Of a stretch of DNA of 64,000 nt, positions 1 to 12,710 are shown piece by piece. Origin of the DNA: Atrichornis clamosus (Eukaryota; Chordata; Aves; Passeriformes; Menuridae); assembly GCA_013400975.1 (NCBI GenBank), contig WBMZ01006410.1, forward strand, positions 1-64,000, read 5' to 3'. Made by a program: the position numbers and the translations under genes. Under the pieces are notes generated by a model that searched no databases, had not been told where the DNA came from, and saw only the letters and a list, made by a program, of their open reading frames with translations. How positions within the stretch are numbered: position 1 is the first letter of the stretch; the number at the start of each line of letters is the position of its first letter.

Positions 1-720
1 GGATTGGAGTCTTCCCCTGATGGGGATTGGGGTCTTCCCCTGTGAGTTCCCCTCTGGAAGGCAGTTCTTCAGGAACTACTCCCTTTGGAAAGTCCATCTC
101 ACAAGCAGCCTTCTGCTAACTGCTGCAACTTCTGTCCATCCCACGCGCAACAGTGTCCATCAGACGGCTGCGGAGTGGGTCACTCCTCCACGGGCTGCAG
201 TCCATTCCAAGCATCCCACTGCTCCAGCGTTTGCAAGAGGGTCTCTGCACGCCTGCAATTCCACAGGCTGCAGTCCTTTTCAAGCATCCCCCTGCTCTGG
301 TGTCTGCAAGTGAGTCTCTGCACCCCTGTGGTCTTCCATGGGCTACAAGGGGGGGACACTCTGCTTCACCATGGTCTCACCACCAGCTGCACAGGAATCT
401 CAGCTCCATTTCCTGCACCTCCTCCCACTTTCTTCCAAAGTGACCTTGGTNTTTCAGCTCACATCTTCTCACTCACCCCCCACCTCCCTGGCTGGAATTA
501 AAACTGCACAACCAGAATTGTTTTGAATTCCTTCTTAAATATGTTATCACAGAGGCATTACCGCCATTTCCAGCTGGCCAGCAGCATGTCCATCTTTGCA
601 GCCAGCCAGACATTGGCCCTGCAGGACAGGATGGTGGGGCTTCTAGCAGCTTCTCACAGAAGCCACCCCTGCAGCCCCCCTGCTACCAAAACCCCAGGTC
701 TTGCTAAGCCACGACATTGA
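1..720. mobile_element. Passerine-type interspersed repeat, cut by the window edge (probably ERV-derived)
   Basis: This GC-richer block ends sharply near 720, where AT-rich sequence begins. The phrases 'cttctcacagaagccacccc' (about 649-668) and 'caccatggtctcaccaccag' (about 367-386) match a high-copy repeat I remember from songbird genomes, which I believe is endogenous-retrovirus derived; class and orientation are not certain. Inside it, a unit beginning 'tccacgggctgcag' recurs at 187, 260 and 335, a period of about 73-75 bp. The first 42 bases also hold two copies of a 23-bp unit starting with 'ggattgg'. Three overlapping reading frames stay open for 96-138 codons, but this follows from the low stop content and off-frame period; none resembles a known protein. 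There is an N at 451. The repeat identity is recalled, so the name is tentative. Confidence 0.6.
187..410. repeat. Imperfect tandem array, unit about 73-75 bp
   Basis: Two complete units start at 187 and 260, and a decayed third starts at 335. Each unit opens with 'tccac/tgggctgcag' or a close variant, continues with a 'caagcatccc' segment in the first two units, and ends with 'gtctctgcac' before the next. The spacing is seen directly. The similarity between units suggests expansion by unequal exchange or slippage inside the parent repeat before or after insertion. Confidence 0.65.
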
Positions 721-1822
721 TGAAAAGACATTGATTAGTAAGTGTGTTCCAAGAAATGTGTAGCAAATATGAAATCTGAAGGTTAATACCCACACAGGAA
801 TTGACAGTAGACACTGTTTTTTATTCATATTGTGTTTTTCTCATGAAAGGTGATTTAAAATTGCAAAATGATGTAATTTATTATTTCCTTTAAATTTTTG
901 CAATAGAACTAACATTGATTTTTCACCAGACCTTTCTCTCTCATTTTCTTTTTAAGACTCTTCCTTAATTTGGATAAATACGTACCGAAAATAAAACGCT
1001 GGCTGTTCAATGCATCCAAAAGCATTTATTTAATTCATCCCCTGAGAGATTCATCTTGGGCAAACAGTCTTCCAACTCTAACTGCTGGTAAATTATTTGC
1101 ATTTTTAAAGCAGGTTAGGCTTGCTTTTTAAGTCTCGTTGACTTCCTATTTGGTGGTGCTGGCTAGGAAGGGATATTTGTGCTACTTTGGATAAATGGGT
1201 TCAAAGAGAATAGCAGTTTTGCTGATTTAGTAGTCTCTACCTGTTGAATAGATTGAGCATCTGGATCTCTGTGGCTTTCCATATGGTGATTTTGTTTAAC
1301 TTTTGTTTTTGAGATACAGCTCTACCAGAAAACTCTGCCCATATCTAAATATATAATTGATGGGTGAATAATGGAGACCTACTGGTATGTAGACTAGAGA
1401 CAGTGAATCTCACCATGCTATTAATACATTATTCCAAGCATGGTTTGCACATTTTTCAATGTAGCTGCTGGACCTAATATCCTTTCAGAGTTTTGTGTGG
1501 AACAAGACTGATTCAGTGGTTAGACTCCAGAAATCTGATTCCAATTTTAAATATAATGCTAAAGTAGTGTTCCTCCTTAGTGATATAGAGAGTCTATGCA
1601 CTAACTATATAACTGTTCTGAAAGTTCAAAGATATGAAAAGTAAATCTAAACATGTGATATCATCTGCTGACAACAATAAAGAATTTCCCATATATAGTC
1701 AAGTAAATTCTGCATGTTTATACTAAAACAACGTTCATGGATGTGCAAACAAAAATTACACACAATGACGAATTACCAAAAAGCCATTACCTTCACTATA
1801 TTACAAACATCTTGCTAAATAT
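721..1822. other. AT-rich non-coding stretch, nothing recognised
   Basis: No open frame with family resemblance, no recognisable repeat and no RNA gene was seen. There are homopolymer runs and scattered TATA-like words typical of AT-rich intergenic or intronic DNA. Confidence 0.6.
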
Positions 1823-2330
1823 TGTGGTTTAACCCCAGGGGGCAAGGAAGCACTACACAGCTGCTTGCTCACTCCCGTGCAGTAGGATGAGGGAGAGAAT
1901 CAGAAGACTATCAGTGAGAAAACTTGTGGTGGAGATAAAGACAGATTAATAGGTAAAGCAAAAGCCACACACATAAGCAAAGCAAAGTAAAACAAGGAAT
2001 TTACCACTTCCCATGGGCAGGCAGGTGTTCAGTCATCTCCAGGAGAGCAGCGCTCCATCACACTTCATGGCTACTTCTGAACACAGAAGCAATTACTCTG
2101 AATGTCCCTCCCGACCTCCTTCTTCCCCAGTTTATATACACTGGACCATATGGTATGGAATGTCCCTTGGGTGAGTTGGGGTCAGCTCTCCTGGCTGTGT
2201 CCCTCCCAATTTCTTGTGCACCCCCAGCCCACTTGCTAGTGGGGTAGTGTGAGGAGCAGAAAAGGCATTGATGGCCATGTCCTGCTCAGCAATAATGAAC
2301 ATAATAATAATCAAAAGCACTTCAGCTATT
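1823..2330 (-). mobile_element. Solo LTR of an avian endogenous retrovirus, 5' end decayed
   Basis: Read on the minus strand, this matches a long terminal repeat common in birds. Its 3' end reads 'ctggggttaaaccaca', closing with the CA dinucleotide expected of an LTR (plus-strand TG at 1823-1824). Inward lie segments I recognise, such as 'ttgctttacctatta' and 'gaacacctgcctgcc'. A core promoter word, minus-strand 'tatataaa', lies at 2131-2138. The U3 start cannot be followed beyond about 2330, where the match fades, so this copy is truncated or diverged. No gag, pol or env sequence flanks it, so it is a solo LTR. The ERVL-type assignment is from memory and uncertain; the LTR identity itself is well supported. 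Confidence 0.75.
2131..2138 (-). promoter_or_regulatory. TATA box of the solo LTR
   Basis: The minus strand reads 'tatataaa' followed by 'ctggggaagaagg', the position where the LTR family carries its promoter TATA. Whether this decayed LTR still initiates transcription cannot be told from sequence. Confidence 0.45.
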
Positions 2331-4157
2331 TTCTACTTTTTGTTCTTGTCCTTTCTTTTTTTCTTCCCCCCAGGATCCTTATGGGTTCTTTTCCAAACAG
2401 CAGAACAGTTGGAGTTTAGTCTAACATTCACAGAAGAATCTAAACCTTCCTACTGCAGAGAGCTGGGGGAAGTAGTTCAGCCACTAAGCCATGGAGCTTT
2501 AGGTTTACAAGAATGAGTCCTTCTTGAAGTGTCACTGGGCTACTTTTGGGAAACCAGCAGCCAGAATGAATTAGCTACGGGACAATTGCACAGAAAAGCT
2601 GTATGAAGTAGTTTATTCTTTCATCAGGCTGTCTCCAGGACTGGTTTAGGAGACAAAGTTTTTTTTAAAGTCCTGTTAAAAACATTCCCTTATTTTTCTT
2701 TCAAGCCCTGTTCCATCAGGTGGATTATTCTTAGAAGGACTTCACACTCCTACTCATATTTCCCATATCATGGTTAATTACACTAAGGAAGAATAACGTC
2801 TAAAACTTTCTTCATTTCCAAACTCAAACTGCATCCAAATGAAGTCCAGTTCTGTGGAATAAATAGTGACAGAATGTGTATTTTTAAATATTCTATATCT
2901 GCTTTTTAGGTTGATATTTTATTCACTGAAAAACATTTCTGGTACAATATGTTATACGTTTAATTATATTTAACATAACAGAATAACATGATTGACTTAT
3001 TTTCTGTATTCCCTTCAATGTTTTTATTATGAGATATCTCCAGTGAGTACATGTTCTGTAGATAGATTGCCCATCACAAGGAGTTATGTAGACAGTAACA
3101 GAAAGGGCAAATTGTGTTATTCTAGCTCCAAGGAGATATGGTCACAAGTGACTTGCTTTGAAGGGCTTAAGTGACAAGTATAGCTTAGATTAAATTGCTA
3201 TTTTAACAGTGCAAAGGTGCTGGAACTCGCTCCCTAGCACGTTCTGCTGTAATGCAGCATAGTTCAACTTCCTTTGCAATAAGCTCTGCCACTCATGCTC
3301 TGCTGTGAAGACATTAACTAATGACTGAAACTTAATTACTATTTGACTAGCATTCAATTGGCTGTGATTTATGATGGAAGGTTTTCCTATTTGTAATCCA
3401 TCAGTTGTCAGCATAAAATATTCTTGCACTAATTGGCATTTGGCCAATATTTGGGTAAGTATTAATGCTGTTTCTTGCCATAGTGTTCCTGTGGGCCAGA
3501 CAGATATTCCTCTTTTCCATAATGACCAGAACTAGGTAATTCTGTTTTCCTTGTGTGTTGGAGAAGATCATTCCTCTCTATTTCTGAATTTTGTCATGTG
3601 TAACATAATTGACTAAACATGAAAGATTCAGGAACATCAAAACTTTGCAAGATGAGACCTATTGGAAAGAACCCTATAGAGAGACCAGTGCTAAATTAGA
3701 AAAATATCCATGCATGACCCAGTTTCTGCTTCTGCTCTTTCTCTGAATGTTCATAAAACCATGGTAAGACATGATTTTGTGGTAAGATGGTATAGCAGGT
3801 AAAAGTACAGGCCTGTTCTACAGACATGTCAAAGAATGAACAGAAATAGAAATTGTGAATAGTGCCACGATTATTTGCACAGGCAAATGCAATTAGAATC
3901 AACAGAAAGGGATGGAAGTTTTACATGAATAGCTGAGAGTCATGCACAGCAGGAGAAGAGTGCATGAGTAGGAGGGGTGAGTGTCTAACCTAACACTAAA
4001 GAGGCATTTTTGGTGTATTTTATGATAAGCTTGGGGGAAAAAATGGACTATTCTTGTCAATATCACCTTTGATTCAGATCACATCATGTTGGAATACCAT
4101 CAAAATATATGTACCTTTGAAGAGAAAAAATGAAAATCCATGACTAGACTAGAATTC

Positions 4158-4187
4158 ATTATTAACAAGTTAAAACTTGTTAATAAT
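4158..4187. repeat. Perfect inverted repeat, 14-bp arms with a 2-base spacer
   Basis: The left arm 'attattaacaagtt' and right arm 'aacttgttaataat' are exact reverse complements separated by 'aa'. The structure could extrude as a cruciform or fold as a hairpin in RNA. No flanking terminal repeats or tails mark it as a mobile element, and it is too short for a typical microRNA precursor. Confidence 0.9.
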
Positions 4188-6017
4188 ACATAGGCTGTAC
4201 TGTATTCATTTTCATAGTTATTCATACTTTGGTTTTGAGTACACAGGATCCTTATTTTAATGAATAATAAGTAAAGTCCTGGTATAAAGGAAGTAGTCAT
4301 TAAAATCCGATGTTGCCTACTTATTGTCTAGTTCTCCCCCTACTGTTTGTGATGGCTTTAGAAAAAAAATCCTATTTTATCATGTAAAACTCCTTTATAC
4401 ATAAGTTTACCTACGACAAAGGCAATGAGAGTAATTTTATTCAAATGTTGCATATTAAATGTCAATTGCAAATCATAGTAAAGCTTGAGAAGAAAATCCC
4501 ACCATTTACTGCATGGTTTCTAGACACTAAATGTACGTTTTAATGTAAAAGGGCAGAGAAGAGAGCTCTCCTGTTCTTCAGTGACACCAAACCCAGGGGG
4601 CTCCAGTCTGCCACAGCCAAACACCTCGAACGCAATGTGAAAAGCTTTGGATTAACTGTATTTAGATGCAGTGGTTTGATGTAACAGCAGCTTGCTTGAA
4701 TTAATGTTCTGTGACAAGCCCTCCCTTGCAAACCTTTAGAAGCAAACTGTTTCTTTGTCTACATTTTAAGCTTGGCTACAGCCTCTGGTAGATTCTGCAT
4801 TGTTTCTCACATACTGTTTTTTGGACAAAGTTGAATCATCATCTATGAAGGACTAACTACCCAAAGGTTTTAAACCAAATTGCTGGTGGTTTATTCAGCT
4901 TTGACACTTCTCAGTGTGATCCTCACTGCCTTTTCTAAAACAAGCAGACAAGGGAAAGGCTCCAGAGACTTTCTTCTGTTCATTCTGTAATAGTTTTCTT
5001 GCCACGGGAGGCTTAAGAAGATTTGTACTGCCTGCTTTCTTTTCATTAGCAGTGAGTGCAATGCTGTTGGGTAAGTTAATGTGTGAGACTATAAAAGGAA
5101 AAGCACAGGAATTTGAAAAAAAAGGTGTTTTGTTTTTTCATTAATACATTTTTAATGTTATTTTTCTTAATTTATTCTGTATGGGGTGCAGAGAAAAATA
5201 AAGCAACGTGTGACAGTTGAGATATTTTCAGTTGTTCTCAGCCAGACAGAGAATTAGAATCTAGCTGTTTCTTGAATGCAATACAATGCTTCACTGGTTT
5301 TTGGCAGCAGCATGTTAAAATTCTTGTTATTAGACTGACAAAGAAACCTGATTGAATTTTCAACACAATCATACTTTCTGTCATGAAATGTAATAATATT
5401 TAATGATATCCATGTATATATGTATGCAACAAAATGCATCAGTGAGCCTTACTTTGACCACTATATTGCACTAACCTTCTATACTTAAATTACCATTAAA
5501 TAATTTACTCTGTATTTCATGCTGAATGTTTACTTTAAAGAAAATGGAGCACGTTGGTTGAGAATAACCCTTTTAGCAAATGGATTTATACTTACCTTAG
5601 TACACTAGCTATTTGCATCAGATTAAAATTTGACTCTCAGAATTTTGATAGTTTTGTGTGTTGTGACAGTTAATGTGTAAATATTGTTACGGATACATAG
5701 AATAGCATTTTCTTTTAAATAAGACTATACCATTATTATTGTTGTAATTTAAAAAAACCCTCTGGGCTCATAAAATTTGCCATGAACACTGCAGAATAAA
5801 TCGTAAATATAAATTAGCCTTAGCGATAGCTTTTTTGCAGTTTAAATTTTCATCTGATGGATTGATGGATGGTAACTTGTGCAGGACATATATGTTTACA
5901 AACATGCAGAATGAACATGGTATTAAATGTTAACAATCATTAAAGGATTACTGTATGCTACATCTCTGAACTTTTTAATCATTGCTGCTCATCATCAGCA
6001 AATGTAATCTACTTTTT

Positions 6018-6032
6018 TGTTGTTGTTGTTGT
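6018..6032 (+). repeat. (GTT)n microsatellite
   Basis: Five GTT units follow a short T run. Confidence 0.8.
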
Positions 6033-6248
6033 CTTGCCTATTATGCATGTTTCTGGTCTTTGCCTTTGTCCCCAAACACATACTTAAACTTCTCTTCTGG
6101 GATAAGGAACACAATAATGACTTAAGAAAAATGCTGGTAACTCATTAACAACAGCAGTTCTTTGCCTTGTAGACCAGTAGTTCAAGATTTTTAAAGCAAT
6201 TTTTAATGAAATGTATACAGATAGTGTGTGGAGTTTTTAAATGCCAAA

Positions 6249-6268
6249 TTTTATTTTATTTTATTTTC
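6249..6268 (+). repeat. (TTTTA)n short tandem repeat
   Basis: About four units of a TTTTA/ATTTT pentamer occur in a row. Confidence 0.75.
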
Positions 6269-7024
6269 CAGACAGTTCTAGTATACTCTTTGACGTTCTG
6301 AAATATTCAAGCAGAGATAACTTTGATAGATGTAACTCAGCACTATTTCATATTTATAGAATCACATTAACTCCATCCACACTTGTCAACAACTCTGCTC
6401 TTTTGATTCCCAAGAACTGTAGCTTTAAGCATTATCAGTATGTGATATAATTAATCAAGAAAACATTTATACTGTTTTATTTTTATTTGCCTGCCCATTA
6501 CTACATATTACCAGACACAGTTGTTCAGCCCTCAGATAACTGCAGTCACTGCTTGATGGTTTAATTGTGTTCTATTTCTGTTATTTTAATAAGACAGAGA
6601 CATGCTTCACTGGGGGCTAGCATAGGTCATAGCCTAAAAATGGCCCTTACTCAATAGAAGTTGTATAATTTTGTCCAGAAAGTATGTCTTTTCCCATTGT
6701 TGACCATGCTGGCATTTTATTTTTGTTGCCTATAATAGCATAGTGACTTGGAAAGGAGAGTTTCTTGCCAGCTCTGAAAGTCTGCTTGGTGGTGTTACAG
6801 GGGCAATTCTTGTTCCCTGGCATATTCAGAACCTCTCTGTATAACATGTGTGAGCAAGTAAACATATGTACAAGCAACACATGAACACATTTTTAAAAAT
6901 TTAATATGATTCATCTGTTGCCCTCCTTATGGAACACATATTACGACTCTCACAGCTATTGACTTTCTTATTCCACTTTGATGCCTTGCATGCACAGATC
7001 TTCATTAAAAGTTTTATCCCATAG

Positions 7025-7072
7025 TAAGCATGAGATAAAATTCTCGCATCGCTGAAGTCAATATTGACATTT
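7025..7072. repeat. Possible fragment of an ancient amniote repeat
   Basis: The run 'gagataaaattctcgcatc' followed by 'gctgaagtcaat' resembles the 'aaattctggcccc...ttgaagtcaatgg' signature of old repeats shared by birds, turtles and crocodilians. The match is short and recalled, so this could be chance. Confidence 0.28.
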
Positions 7073-8099
7073 AGCACTTGAATAGAGTCAGTTTATCACA
7101 GTATTAGCTTTATGCAATACTGCAAATACAATGTGGAAGTCAGAGGAAGAAGAGAAAATTTCTACAGTGATCCAAGCTTGGAGTTTTGGAGGCATACCCT
7201 TCAGTAGTGGACAGTGACATAGAGGTGCTCGTACTCAAAAGGAAATCAGCATAGTTCTGATTCACTTCACCTTACTCTACATTTCAAATATTTTGGAAAG
7301 TATTTATCTTAAAAAAATGCAATGAAGTACCTTGAGAATGCCATTCATAAGCTAATAAATATGATAGGTGTATTTCTGCTGCTGCAAGCAGTTATGTGGG
7401 CCATTCTTTTTTACTTTTAAAGGTTCTTGCTACATAATTTTTTTATAAGACATTTTATAATTATAGAAAAAAAGTCTTTTGCGTGGGGCTTCAGCAAAAT
7501 ATAACCTGTAATAATTTTTTTTGTAGAGACCATTTTAACTGTCTCCAAGGGCTCTGATCAGCATTCTTCACTCAAACACCCATTGTGTTCAATAGGCATT
7601 TTCATGATTAAAAGAATCAGTAAGGAATATTGAATAGAGCTAGCTTATTCAAATGCAAGCAAATCTTTTAGGCTATATTTTCATAGGGGAATTAACAACC
7701 TAGATACTACACACAGAAGAAGCCTAAGGTTTTATGTAGTATGTGGGTGCCAAAAAGATGGCATCTACAATTTTAGAGCTATTTGTTATTTTGTCAGTGT
7801 GGCTCCAGGCTATATTGCACTGGATAAAACCTTAATTTTACATAACAAATAATGAAATATTGCCGCTTCACTGTCTCTCTTCACATGATTAAAAGAGATT
7901 AAATTTGCTTAACATCACTTTACATTAATTTCTGATGCTACACATGCTATTGAATCCTGCTCTTGATTTTTGAAATATGTGTATAGGATTTCTCTTCTCC
8001 CTATAACACTGTCCTCAGTGGCACAACAAACCAAGAGCTACTCATATAATCAAATGGTACCACATCTTTTAGAAAGAATAATCAAGAAATTGACAAGTT

Positions 8100-8130
8100 C
8101 CTACTATTCAACTATTCCTACTATTCAACT
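8100..8130 (+). repeat. 17-bp tandem duplication
   Basis: The unit 'cctactattcaactatt' at 8100-8116 is followed at once by a second copy matching its first 14 bases. The copies are identical over the shared part, which suggests a recent replication-slippage event. Confidence 0.8.
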
Positions 8131-9360
8131 GTAATTTTCAACTAGAACATGAACATACTAATGCTCAGATAACAAACTTGCTTCTGTCAAGAAATCTCTA
8201 CTCATCTGTTGGATACGCTTGCAAGAGCTGCCTTTCATGACTTACCCAATTCAATTAGGGAACTGTTTAGTAAGGAAGTGAAGATGATAAATTGCTTTGT
8301 TAATAAGAAGACTATGTATGTTGCTGAAAGATAGATAGATACGGTGCTGAGGAGGAATGCTAGTTAAGGGTACAATATATTTCCATATTTCAAATACATA
8401 AAATTTCCTAGGTTAAGAAAATTTGAAAAGCAGAATTTTAATGAATGTGATAGGATTCATTGCCTTTGGAGGTGTCAAATATATGAAAGATATTTGCTGT
8501 ATAAAGAGAAGTTTCATAGAGGAATAAATTTTTCAGACCGTATGAGAGAGATGTCGTGGAAACCTCTGTAATTAATGGCATTACATCTGTGGTGCTTGTT
8601 GAGTTGTACAGTATTGTATTGAAGAGAATAGAGTTCTTTCTAATGTACTCATTTATTCTGGGGCACTCTGCCCCTTTGTGATTAGAAGAGAATGCTGCAA
8701 AAATTAAAATTACTCCAGCATATTATTGGGATGCTAACTTGACCTTTGAAAACAAGAAGGTTCTTTTTTATACAGCTCCTTTTTATATAATTTCAGCTCT
8801 CCCCAATAGTGGCATAATCAGCTCCTGATCCATACTGAGGTTTCTGTTTCATAGCTCCTCTTGGCCTACTCTTAGCAGTAGTGTAAGATAGGGGATATTT
8901 ATTGCTTTTATGAACAGGCCTCTGCTTTCCAGGATTTATTTTTAACTCCAGCTGGAGACTACTCTTTCTGCATATATTCTGCTTATCTTTTTGTGTTTTC
9001 CTATCCTTATTTCTTGATGCTTCCTCAAGCACTTATTCTCCAGACAGTTGTTCCTGTCTTCTTTTCATTCGTCTGGTGCTGCATATTAGAGCAGTTGCTG
9101 TTGGACATTCTCCTCATGCACTGCCATGCGCTGTGGGTAGCATAAATAGCTTACAGACATAGTTTATGGACTTAACATTTGCAATCAGGCTCTTCTCTTA
9201 TTTTACTTTACTGCATGATGGAGACAGTGCAAATACAAACGGGAACGCAAAGGACTAATATGTGTTCAAAACAAAAGGGAATGCTAATCAGCACCAAAAT
9301 CAAAGCTGAAATATATCTCTCATGAACCTGAGTCCTTTGCATGAGATGAAAATAAGACAG

Positions 9361-9376
9361 TTGTGTGTGTGTGTGT
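9361..9376 (+). repeat. (TG)n microsatellite
   Basis: A short TG dinucleotide run of about seven units. Confidence 0.8.
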
Positions 9377-12300
9377 TTATATCTTACGTAAAAAATATAT
9401 ATGTCTCATAGGCTTTAGATACATATTAAAACGGAACAATTACTGTCTTAGAGTAACTGTTCTCACATGAATAAAGTTCTGTAGAGAACTTCATTTTGCA
9501 GGAGACCATTACAGTTAGGTCTGACAGGTCTTGATAGTTGGTTTCATGGGAACTGTTGAGAACTTTAATTCAAAGCGCTGTTACGTTGAGCTGCATTACA
9601 GCTCTAGCTGCACTCCCAGATCAACAGACAGTTCTCTCACAGGCTTGCTTGAAACATTTTAGCAAGGTGTTTATCTGTGATAAGTCATTATTGCTTCTGA
9701 TATGGGAGGTCCTTGGTGACCAGCCAGGGAATCTTTATCTCAGTCATTTGTCCTTTTCAAGTGTCTTTCACAATGGCTCTGTTGAATTCAGCTGATTTGT
9801 ATTGTTCAGGCTTAATAAGCAGTTCATTGATCAGTTTTCTTTCTATGAAGAGAGAATGTGGGAGAAAAGTATAATCCATGCTACTTTTTCTTATGCTGAC
9901 TGAGAGTAATGCAATATGATACGCCCATTTTCTTGTGAACTTTCCATAGGCTAGACCTGAATGGGTACATTTTATGGGCCATTTGCATATCGTTTCACAC
10001 TAGAACTGATATCCTTTTTATCAAAGTCCATATTTCATGTCACTATACAGAGCTTTGTTTTATGGTTTTTCTAAAGCAGAGAACTGGAATGGTATCCATT
10101 AACACAAAAGACACTTCAGTCTCCCTGTCGTTAGACTGACTTGGTTCAGCACCTCTTGCATGATACAGCTCTATAAATCTTTAACCTCTGTAGAAGTACC
10201 CTTTAAATCAATAACAATAATTGAAAAAAGATTAATGTGCCGGAATCACTTGAGAATGCTGCTGTTCATGGGGTTGGCAAGTGACTGTGAACAGTCAAGC
10301 AGTTAATAAACATCTGTGGTATTTCACATCTTTAATAAACATTTACCTGGTTTTAATAGTCTCTCTTCATTGACTTTTCAACACGCAAAAAATTAACTGT
10401 TTCACCTGCTTCATGAGGCAGCACAAATTTGTTGTATTATATTGTTGTATGTTGACCTTTTAAAATCTGGGTCCCTCATCTGAAGAAGTCCTTAAGGTAT
10501 GGGAGATGATAAAAATTACTAGGATTCCTGTGGCTCAACTCAGTTACTGTTGGACTATAGTAAATGGTGATGTGTACGTTTATTAAAAATGTACTCTAAA
10601 ATTTAGCATCTTAAATAACATTCATAAATTTGGATAAGGATTTTTTGTATCTGCCATATTAAACACCCATCTTCCTGTACAGCAAAATGGGTTTTTAATA
10701 GTTGGATTTGGAATTCCAGGTAAGTGTCAAGGAACTGAATCCTCTTACAGTTTACATTTTGGCTTTAAACATGACATATTCTAGGAAAGAATTACTTGGT
10801 TTCTATCAGTTTCAGTGCCCAAGGTCCTTGGGATTACAGACGATAAGGCTGACAGATTGGAGGGAAGGCTGCTACCTTCTCACAATTCTGAGATAGATAA
10901 AGTTCAAAAATATCTCGCAGCTGTAACAAAGGAGAAGAATTTCTTTGCATGTTCTGAAATTTCTTCCAAGTATTACTTTGAAGTATAAATTAGTCTCCTG
11001 AAAACAATCACATGAGAGCTTTCTTGGCTGGCAGAAGAGAAGGATGACCTTTATATGTATACATATATATGAGCAAGTGGTAGGCTTACTGGGGGTGGGA
11101 ATGAATGGCAGCTGGAGAATCTGCTCCAAAGGAAACTGAGACTGCAGTAGCTTGCCATCAGGACAGGTTTCTGGCACTGTTACCACTCTTGAATTAATCC
11201 AGTTTTATTTGCTGTTAGGTACATTAATTAGCATTCATTTTTTCTTTAATCAAGCCATTTTCTAGTTGATATATCAGAGATACTTTTACTACATAGACTT
11301 CTTGTTTTTATAGTCTCCTAGCAACAGAAACTTTTCTTAAGCTGACATTTACAATCTCAAGAGTTCTGTGTCCAAATTACTTTGAATAGCCTTAATTTTC
11401 CACAGTTTCTAAAATTTAATCAATCTCATCTTTTGTTAGTTTGATTTTCTAACAAAGGCATGTGATTAAGTTATTTCCTGAGCCTTGATTAGAGTATCAT
11501 CCCCAATGTATTTCAGATCATGGCATTAAAAAAATATCTTAACCCATTCTGCCTGCATCTTGAGGATACATTACTAAGATATGTTGTTTCTCAAGCATTC
11601 TCAGAATCAGTGATCTTGAAGAGAACCTCAGTTATTCTTTTAAGTCACACAGAGCCTCTGCAGTTACTGTTAATCAAAGCCATTGATCGTTATTAAAAAA
11701 ATTTGTACCACATGGTCTTGCTGCCTGACATTTGGAAGTGGCAATGGAAGGAAAGTAGAAATATCTGTTTGCAAACTTCGGAGTACTTTCTGTGGTCATA
11801 AGCATGCTCTGTTACACATCTAAATAGATAAATTAAGGGGCAAAATTTGGGAGCAGAAAAGACACAAAGGATTTGTTTATGCCAAGCCAAAACATTATCA
11901 GTGGAAAATGGTGACAGTTACACACCCAGATCATACACAGATTGTGCATCAAGGGGTCCACTGAGTATTCTGCAGACGTTGCCAACCTTTATGCTCTGTG
12001 ACTGGCTCCCATGAAGCTCCCTGAGATTACAAACAGACCTGAACCTGCTGGCATCATCATTAATGTGTATGCAGCAAGTACACCTATAGGATGTACAGCA
12101 GAGTTGTCCTGCCCCCAAAGGTCCTAGTCATGTGTGCTGTGGTCATGTCCAAAACTGACTGGCATGCAGTAGTCAGATTACAGTTTTCCAAGGGTATCTG
12201 GTTTTTGAATACTCTGAACATATGTGTATTTTCAAAATATTCTAGGATCAGTATTTCAGAAAGAGCTTGAATATAGGAAAATTCATGCTAACCCTTGGAC

Positions 12301-12697
12301 AGGACATTCTCATGGTGATCTCTGAGTTCACCTGGATTCACTGTGATCAGTGAAGCCATTGAATGGCTGAATGGGTGTGTTGGTTGCTTGTTTCTGTCTG
12401 GCCTCTAATGATCTTTATGCAGTCATAAACCTTCCATTATTTCTACAAAATTTCAGTTGTGCTTGTCTCTGGAACTGCCTGTGTATTACCAAGGAGTATG
12501 TACTTCCAAAGTGCAGATCCATTAGTTCCTATCTGTCATTTTATACACATATATGAACAGGGATTTGATGTAGTACTGGATATGGAGGGGTTGTGCTGCA
12601 AATAGGTACATAGGTTTTAATGTATTTTGATTACCATGGTGTAGATGGAAGTGAACTTCTTTCCCCATCCCTTGTTAAACTTCTCACTGCTCATAAC

Positions 12698-12710
12698 AAA
12701 AAAAAAAAAA
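12698..12710 (+). repeat. A13 homopolymer
   Basis: Thirteen consecutive A. No retrocopy is recognisable immediately upstream, so it is listed only as a simple repeat. Confidence 0.85.

Larger units (their letters stand above)
2331..8099. other. AT-rich non-coding stretch with a perfect hairpin and short simple repeats
   Basis: No gene is supportable here. The stretch holds the palindrome at 4158-4187, a GTT run at about 6018-6032, a TTTTA run at about 6249-6268 and a possible ancient repeat at 7025-7072. A slightly GC-richer patch at 4555-4740 shows no known protein or repeat. Confidence 0.6.

Noticed and set aside
11930..12130. GC-richer patch with a 66-codon minus-strand frame, considered as a repeat or pseudogene
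   Set aside because: I could not tie it to any repeat family or protein, so it is mentioned only within the surrounding stretch.
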